A DNA stretch of 64,000 nucleotides from Hirsutella rhossiliensis. Lineage: Eukaryota; Ascomycota; Sordariomycetes; Hypocreales; Ophiocordycipitaceae. Both the position numbers and the translations under genes were made by a program. Location: assembly GCF_020360975.1 (NCBI RefSeq), contig NW_025408673.1:558001-622000 (forward strand), in the 5' to 3' direction. Position 1 is the stretch's first letter. Every line of letters starts with the position of its first letter. Of this stretch, positions 59,301-64,000 are shown in pieces. The notes under the pieces were generated by a model. It saw nothing but the letters and a program-made list of their open reading frames with translations. It ran no database searches and was not told the origin of the DNA.

Positions 59301-61670
59301 AGGAAATAAAAGAAGAAACCGACGTTAAAGTAGTAGAGGATAACGCCGACTTCGACGAAGAAGAAGAAGCTATTAGATTAGATAATCTAAACGAAGAAGG
59401 AGACTATAGGAAAGCGGTAGAGCTAGAATACGCTTGCCTCCCTACGCCTCCTCTTATAGAATAAGAAGAAGATCTAGAAGTAGCTTTCTCTATTAGTCTT
59501 CCTATCTCAACCCCTAAGGGGGTAGGAAAGGCACCTCTCTCGAAGGAAAAGGCACCTCTCTTAAAGGATTATCCGGCTGCCTTTTTATCCCTGCTTTAAG
59601 AAGTAAAGGAAGGTATAGGGCCCGATATAAAAGAAGACTAGCTTCTCCCCTATTTTGACCGATTTTCCGACTTCTACCTAACGCTAATAGAAGACGATTC
59701 CTATAGAGCGTTTATAGTAGGCCGGCTTTTTAAGCTAGTATTAGCAAGGAAGGTATATAAAAGAGACCTCCCGGACCTACTAGTAAACTAAAAGCAGCTA
59801 AAAAGATACCCCTTTAGAGACTAGTTTTTCTAGGCCTAGAAAGACTACCTAGCCTTATATAAAGAGATAGGGTCTTTTAAAGAGGTCCTTAAGGAAAAGG
59901 TAAGAGGAAAATAGGTCCTTAGCTATAAGAAGGTCTTTATCTATAAGACTAATAAATATAGCTTCCTTTAAAAGTATAAAGCCCGGCTAGTTATCTATAG
60001 GAACTAGTAGGAAAAAGGGGATCTTCCTACTAGGGCAACTACCTTAGTAGGGATGTCTTTTTAGACCCTTATAGCTATAGTAGTAGAATTCGGCCTCGAG
60101 CTCGATTAGATAGATATAGTTAATGCCTTTATTAACTACTTACTCGAGGAAGAAGAAGTTATCTATATATGCCTTCTACTAGGCTTCTAATAGCTAGGAA
60201 AGGTTCTACGGCTTAGAAAAGCTTTATATAGACTATAAAGATTACCCCTTCTTTAGTAATAGCATTTAATAGGTTCCCTCGAAGCCCTAGGCTTTAAGAA
60301 AGTCCCTTAGGAACCGTGTATAATATAGAAGGGAAAAATCATAGTCTTCTTCTACGTCGATAATATTATCTAGGCCTACCCGAAAGAGGAAGAAGTTACG
60401 GCTAGGAAGGCTATATAAGGCCTATAATAAAAGTATAAGATAACTAGGCTAGGGGAGCTAAAGTGGTTCCTAGGGATATAAATCCTTTAGAATAGGTCCT
60501 AACGGACTATCTAGCTTACCTAGGACGCCTATATCGATAAGGTCGCTTATAAATTCCTCCCTAATTCCCTCGATAAGAAGCTTCCCTCTATGCCTATATT
60601 AAACGAAGAGCTTTTACCTAATCCGTCCTTTTAAGCTAGGGAGTAAGAGAAACACTAATATTAATAGAAGGTAGGCTCCCTGCTTTTTTTAGCTATTTCT
60701 ACTAGACCGGATATCTCTTTTACGGTCTCCCGGCTAGCTAAGCATAACTAGAATCCTAGCCCTAGGTATTAAGAAGTAGTAGATAGAGCTATCCTTTATC
60801 TCTATTTAACGAGATTATATAGTCTACGCCTAGGAGGGTAGGGAAGGAAATAAGCTACCGAAATCTTTCTTTATTTAAGCGATTTATCCTTTACGGACAA
60901 TTCCTTAGATAGAAAGAGCTTATAAGGGTATATTATATCCCTTTTTAGAGGAACTATTACTTAGAGAGCTTCGAAGTAGGCTACCGTTATAACTTCTAGT
61001 ACGGAGGCAGAGCTACTAGCTCTTTTAGAAGCGTTAAAAGAAGCGATTTTCCTTAGCTAGCTATTAATATCTCTATAACTATAAATTCCGACCCTATTAG
61101 CTATAGAATACGATAATACGTAAACTATACGAATTCTTACGGAAAATAGTAAGTTATCGACCTAGCTATAGTATATCGATATCTACTAGTATTAGTTACG
61201 CTAAGAGGTCTAAAGGGGACTTATTTCCGTCTATTAGGTTCTAACGGTATTAATAAAAGCCGACGGTCTTATAAAGCCCCTACTAAAGTAAAAGCTAGCT
61301 ATCTTCTTATAGTAAATTAGGCTAGAAGACGTTTAAGAAAAGCTATCCTTAGAAGCCCGCCTTAAGAGTCTATAAGAGGAGCTAATAGCCCGTATAAGAA
61401 GGTAACGTCTATAGCCGAAGAAAAAGAAGAGGTTTTTCCCTTTAAAGGGCCCCCTATTTTAATTAGGTTTTTCCCTTCTAAGAAGGCCCCCTTTCTTATA
61501 GGACTTTCTCTTCTTTAGGCCCCTTTTCCTTAAGTAGGTCTAAAAGAGCCTAGGGACCTAAAAGGGCCCCTGCTTTCCTTAAGTAAAGGGAGAAATATAG
61601 AGCTAAGAACCTCCTCTATACGCTTACTAGCCCGCAGCCGTATTAGCTATGCCCTTACTATAAGGGCAGG
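56320..61670 (+). pseudogene. Degraded copia gag-pol polyprotein (element C)
   Basis: In order: gag (about 56320-57700) with an Ala/Pro-rich tract (57172-57310) where TGC codons survive; integrase (about 58250-58900), including a run near 58755-58800 resembling the N-G-x-A-E-R-x-x-x-x-I motif; reverse transcriptase (about 59900-60480) with K-A-R-L-V near 59975 and Y-V-D-N at 60353-60364 for Y-V-D-D; RNase H with F-T-D-N-S at about 60890 and S-S-T-E-A-E-L-L-A-L at 60992-61024. The order and the RNase H signature are copia. Many Gln and Trp codons are now stops. Confidence 0.87.
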
Positions 61671-61687
61671 CTATAGCTAAGGGGGTA

Positions 61688-62145
61688 TATCGCGAAGCGT
61701 GGCCTAATTTCGTAGTTCTTAAAGATATCCTTTAGTAAGAGGGACTAAGGAAGCTAAAAATACCCGGTATAGAAGAAGGAGCTAAAAAGAGGTATAGAAA
61801 GGAGGGTAGGGGCATAAGGGAAAAGTATAAAGTAGCGAGAGATAAGACGGATATGCCGGAAACGGCTGCAAAGGAAGGAAAAAGCCGGTAAAAAGCTCGG
61901 TAGTTAAAAGGATATTAGTAGCTTCTTTAAGCAGGATCTTCTTTATTAATTAAGATGCTAGACGGGTATAAATAGGGGCGTTAGATAGAGGAAAGAAGAA
62001 GAATTAAGGCAATATAATAATTACTCCCCTACCTTTATTGCTACTCCTATAAGAATTAAATCCCTCTACCTTACCTATCCGACCCCTTACTTTTAATTTT
62101 ACCTTTATATATTTTTATATACTTCTTATATCTCTCTATATAAGA
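61688..62145 (+). repeat. 3' LTR of copia C
   Basis: The 458-bp repeat starts TATCGCGAAGCGTGGCC after a short purine run (AAGGGGG) and ends CTATATAAGA, with ATAGT at 62146-62150. Confidence 0.92.
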
Positions 62146-62500
62146 ATAGTCTTACGTTAACTATTATATTATAATTAAACTACCTACTAAGTTAGGAAGA
62201 TATACTATAGATCGAGCTTTTTAAGTACTATAGAATATACTAAAAAGCTAACTAATTAGTTTACTAGTAAGCGAGTAATAGTTTATAAAAGATAAAGGAT
62301 TTCCCTAAGAGTAGTAAATAAAATAAGTAAGTTTATAAGTATCTTTTATAACGCTATTCTTTTAATATATTATTTAGCCCCTTATATACTTATTATAAAT
62401 TCCGGACGAAATCCTACCCTATAGTCCTTTAACTTATCTTTCTACTTATATTATTAATTACCTAATCCTATGCTTATTACTTATACCTTTTTATAGATAC

Positions 62501-63574
62501 TATAAAGAGTAAGGTTAGCTTTAGCCTTAGTATAAGAAAGGCTTATAAATATATTCTTTCTTATTAATTTTATTAAAAAGCTCTTTTAGTATTACTTTTT
62601 AATAGCTTTAATAGTATACTTAAAGCTATTTTAGGTATTTATAAAACTCTTTAAGCTGTCTTTATCCTAAGCTAGCTTATAAGGTAATAAAGCTAAGCTT
62701 AAGGCTTTATAAAAAGAGCTTAGCTTAATAGTTTACTAAGGCTTAAATCCTTTATAAGGCCTTTTTTTAAGTATCTTTATATTTAAGGCCTTTATAAAAG
62801 TTCTTATTAAAAGGAAAGCTATCCCTTTTAAGTTATCTCTTTTTATAGCCCTTTTTATAGCTATAAGGAGCTTCTTTTCTTTCTTAGCTAAGTATTTTAA
62901 AAATTCTTTTTAGTTTACTTTCCTATAGTTATAAATAGTAGTCCTTACTAATAAGGGCCTATTAAGGCCCCTTAAGCTAACTTTAAAGGCTATATACTTA
63001 TTATCTAAGTTTATAACCTTTAAGAAGTAATAGTTAGCTTAGGTTAACTACTTAAAAAAGCTATAAAAAGTAAGGTATATAACAAAGGCTTCTTTTAAGC
63101 TTTTTCTTTAATAAGTACCTTTTATAGCTACCTTAAGGTTTATTAATAAGGAAGCCTTATAGTAGTTAAGCTAGCTAGTAAAGGCTTCTACCTTATATAC
63201 CTTAAAGGGTTTTATAAAAGGGTTTTAATAATAGTAGTATAATTTAAAGTCCCTTACTAATAAAAAGGGCTATTATAAGAGCTAAGCTATTAATAGTAGC
63301 TTTTTTATTATAAGGGACCCTTATTAGCCTTAGCTAGCTATAGCCCTTTTAATTTTTATTTTATTATATAAGTTAATAAAAGTAAATAGCTTAGTACCTT
63401 TTACCTTTATAGCTTATATATTAACTTTATAAAATAAGTTAAAGCTAAGGCTAGCTTTTCTTTAAGCTTCCTTTCTCTTATAAGCTATAACCTTAAGCCT
63501 TTTAATAAGCTTAAAAAAGTTAATAAAAAGGATAAGAGTTATAATATTATAAGCTAAATACTATATAAGGATAT
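62501..63574 (-). mobile_element. LINE L5, second part
   Basis: This resumes L5 after the nested LTR insertions and matches 42800-43870 of L1 on the minus strand, including the endonuclease end (S-x-I-x-L-T near 63065-63085) and the D-F-N-L-Y-Y-like motif near 63230-63250. It is cut at 63574 by another LTR. Confidence 0.82.
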
Positions 63575-64000
63575 TCTTATAAAGAGAGATATAAGAAGTA
63601 TATATAAAATATATAAAGGTAAAATTAAAAGTAAGAGGTTAGATAAGTAAGGTAATAATATTTAATTCTTATAAGGGTAGTAATTATAGTAAGGGAGTAA
63701 TTATTATATTACCTTAATTCTCTTTATTTCCTTTATTTAACGCCCTTCTTTATACTTATTTAATATCTTAATTAATAAAGAAGATCTTACTTAAAAAGGC
63801 TATTAATATCCTCTTAACTACTAAGCTTTTTACTAGTTTTTCCCTTTTATTTTAGCTATTACTAGCTTATTTATCTTATCTCTTACTACTTTTATAAGAA
63901 GCTATCGCTACTTTTACTTTCCCTCTTACCCTTACCCTTCTTTCTATACCTCCTTTTAGCTCTTTCTTTAAAACTTATTTTTCGCCTTCCTAGGTCCCTT
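63575..64000 (-). repeat. Partial B/C-family LTR, minus strand, runs off the window
   Basis: It begins TCTTATAAAGAGAG, the inverse of the LTR's 3' end, and follows B's 16247-16670 for 426 bases to the window edge. GATAT (63570-63574) is the likely left target duplication. Whether it is a solo LTR or the start of a minus-strand element cannot be seen. Confidence 0.88.

Larger units (their letters stand above)
55836..62145 (+). mobile_element. Ty1/copia LTR retrotransposon C, complete, plus strand
   Basis: This is a 6310-bp element with 458-bp LTRs (55836-56293 and 61688-62145) and exact target duplication ATAGT at 55831-55835 and 62146-62150, inside a solo A-type LTR. It belongs to the same family as B (minus strand) and D. 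Its LTRs are 28 bp shorter than B's; both LTRs share the deletion, so C was copied from an already shorter parent. It is the best-preserved long retroelement here, but stops still break every domain. Confidence 0.93.
55485..62495 (+). repeat. Solo LTR of copia A, split by element C
   Basis: The two parts, 55485-55835 (351 bp) and 62151-62495 (345 bp), sum to 696 bp, exactly the LTR length of element A. It starts TATAAAAATATACCC and ends TTTTTATA. The outer target duplication GATAC and the inner one from C (ATAGT) are both intact. No A internal sequence is present. Confidence 0.93.

Noticed and set aside
1..64000. CRISPR arrays, bacterial operons, ribosome-binding sites or rho-independent terminators
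   Set aside because: The spliceosomal introns, RIP and element families show a fungal nuclear genome; regular short repeats with spacers are absent.

Overview
The window looks like an AT-rich, transposon-only block of a filamentous ascomycete (Pezizomycotina) genome, of the kind found in centromeric, pericentromeric or 'AT isochore' regions. I find no host gene, rRNA or functional tRNA. Almost everything outside one 2.2-kb island carries extreme repeat-induced point mutation (RIP). CpA and TpG are nearly absent on both strands (none in the first 779 bases), while TpA, TAA and TAG are in great excess. Gln and Trp codons have become stops and Cys codons have become Tyr, so no retroelement frame is open. 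The families are recognised through degraded protein motifs, paired LTRs and target-site duplications (TSDs).

Layout, left to right. Positions 1-3579, 9872-12819 and 15006 to about 15790 are one minus-strand LINE ('E1'). It is split by a Ty1/copia element 'A' (3580-9871, 696-bp LTRs, TSD CTATA) and by an un-RIPped Fot1/pogo DNA transposon (12820-15005, 46-bp perfect terminal inverted repeats). A second copia family follows as a complete minus-strand copy 'B' (16247-22575, 486-bp LTRs, TSD ATACT). A plus-strand copy of the same family, 'D', starts at 22960. It carries a solo LTR (23574-24059, TSD ATTTC) and is cut at about 24168 by LINE copy 'E2' (24169-27600, 36561 to about 39820, tail to about 46152). 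D resumes at 46153. E2 is itself interrupted by a minus-strand gypsy element 'F' (27601-36560, 198-bp LTRs, TSD CTTAC) and by a minus-strand RNase H-bearing LINE 'L1' (about 39821-45700). F contains a 1.3-kb tandem duplication, and the second copy of that unit carries a tRNA-derived SINE (30344-31130, 14-bp TSD).

From about 46985 to 63574 the window is a cluster of L-family LINE fragments in both orientations. Within it lies a solo A-type LTR (55485-62495, TSD GATAC), which is split by a complete copia element 'C' (55836-62145, TSD ATAGT) of the B/D family. A partial B/C-type LTR runs off the right edge.

How the parts relate: exact TSDs let the insertions be ordered. Examples are D, then E2, then F, then the F duplication, then the SINE; and L5, then the solo A LTR, then C. 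The SINE shares its 3' end with LINE E, which suggests that E mobilised it. Both copia families appear to prime from the anticodon half of initiator tRNA-Met. The Fot1/pogo element is the youngest resident. Its transposase reads full length with no nonsense codon if two introns and six single-base shifts are allowed, and every shift is a missing base in a short run.
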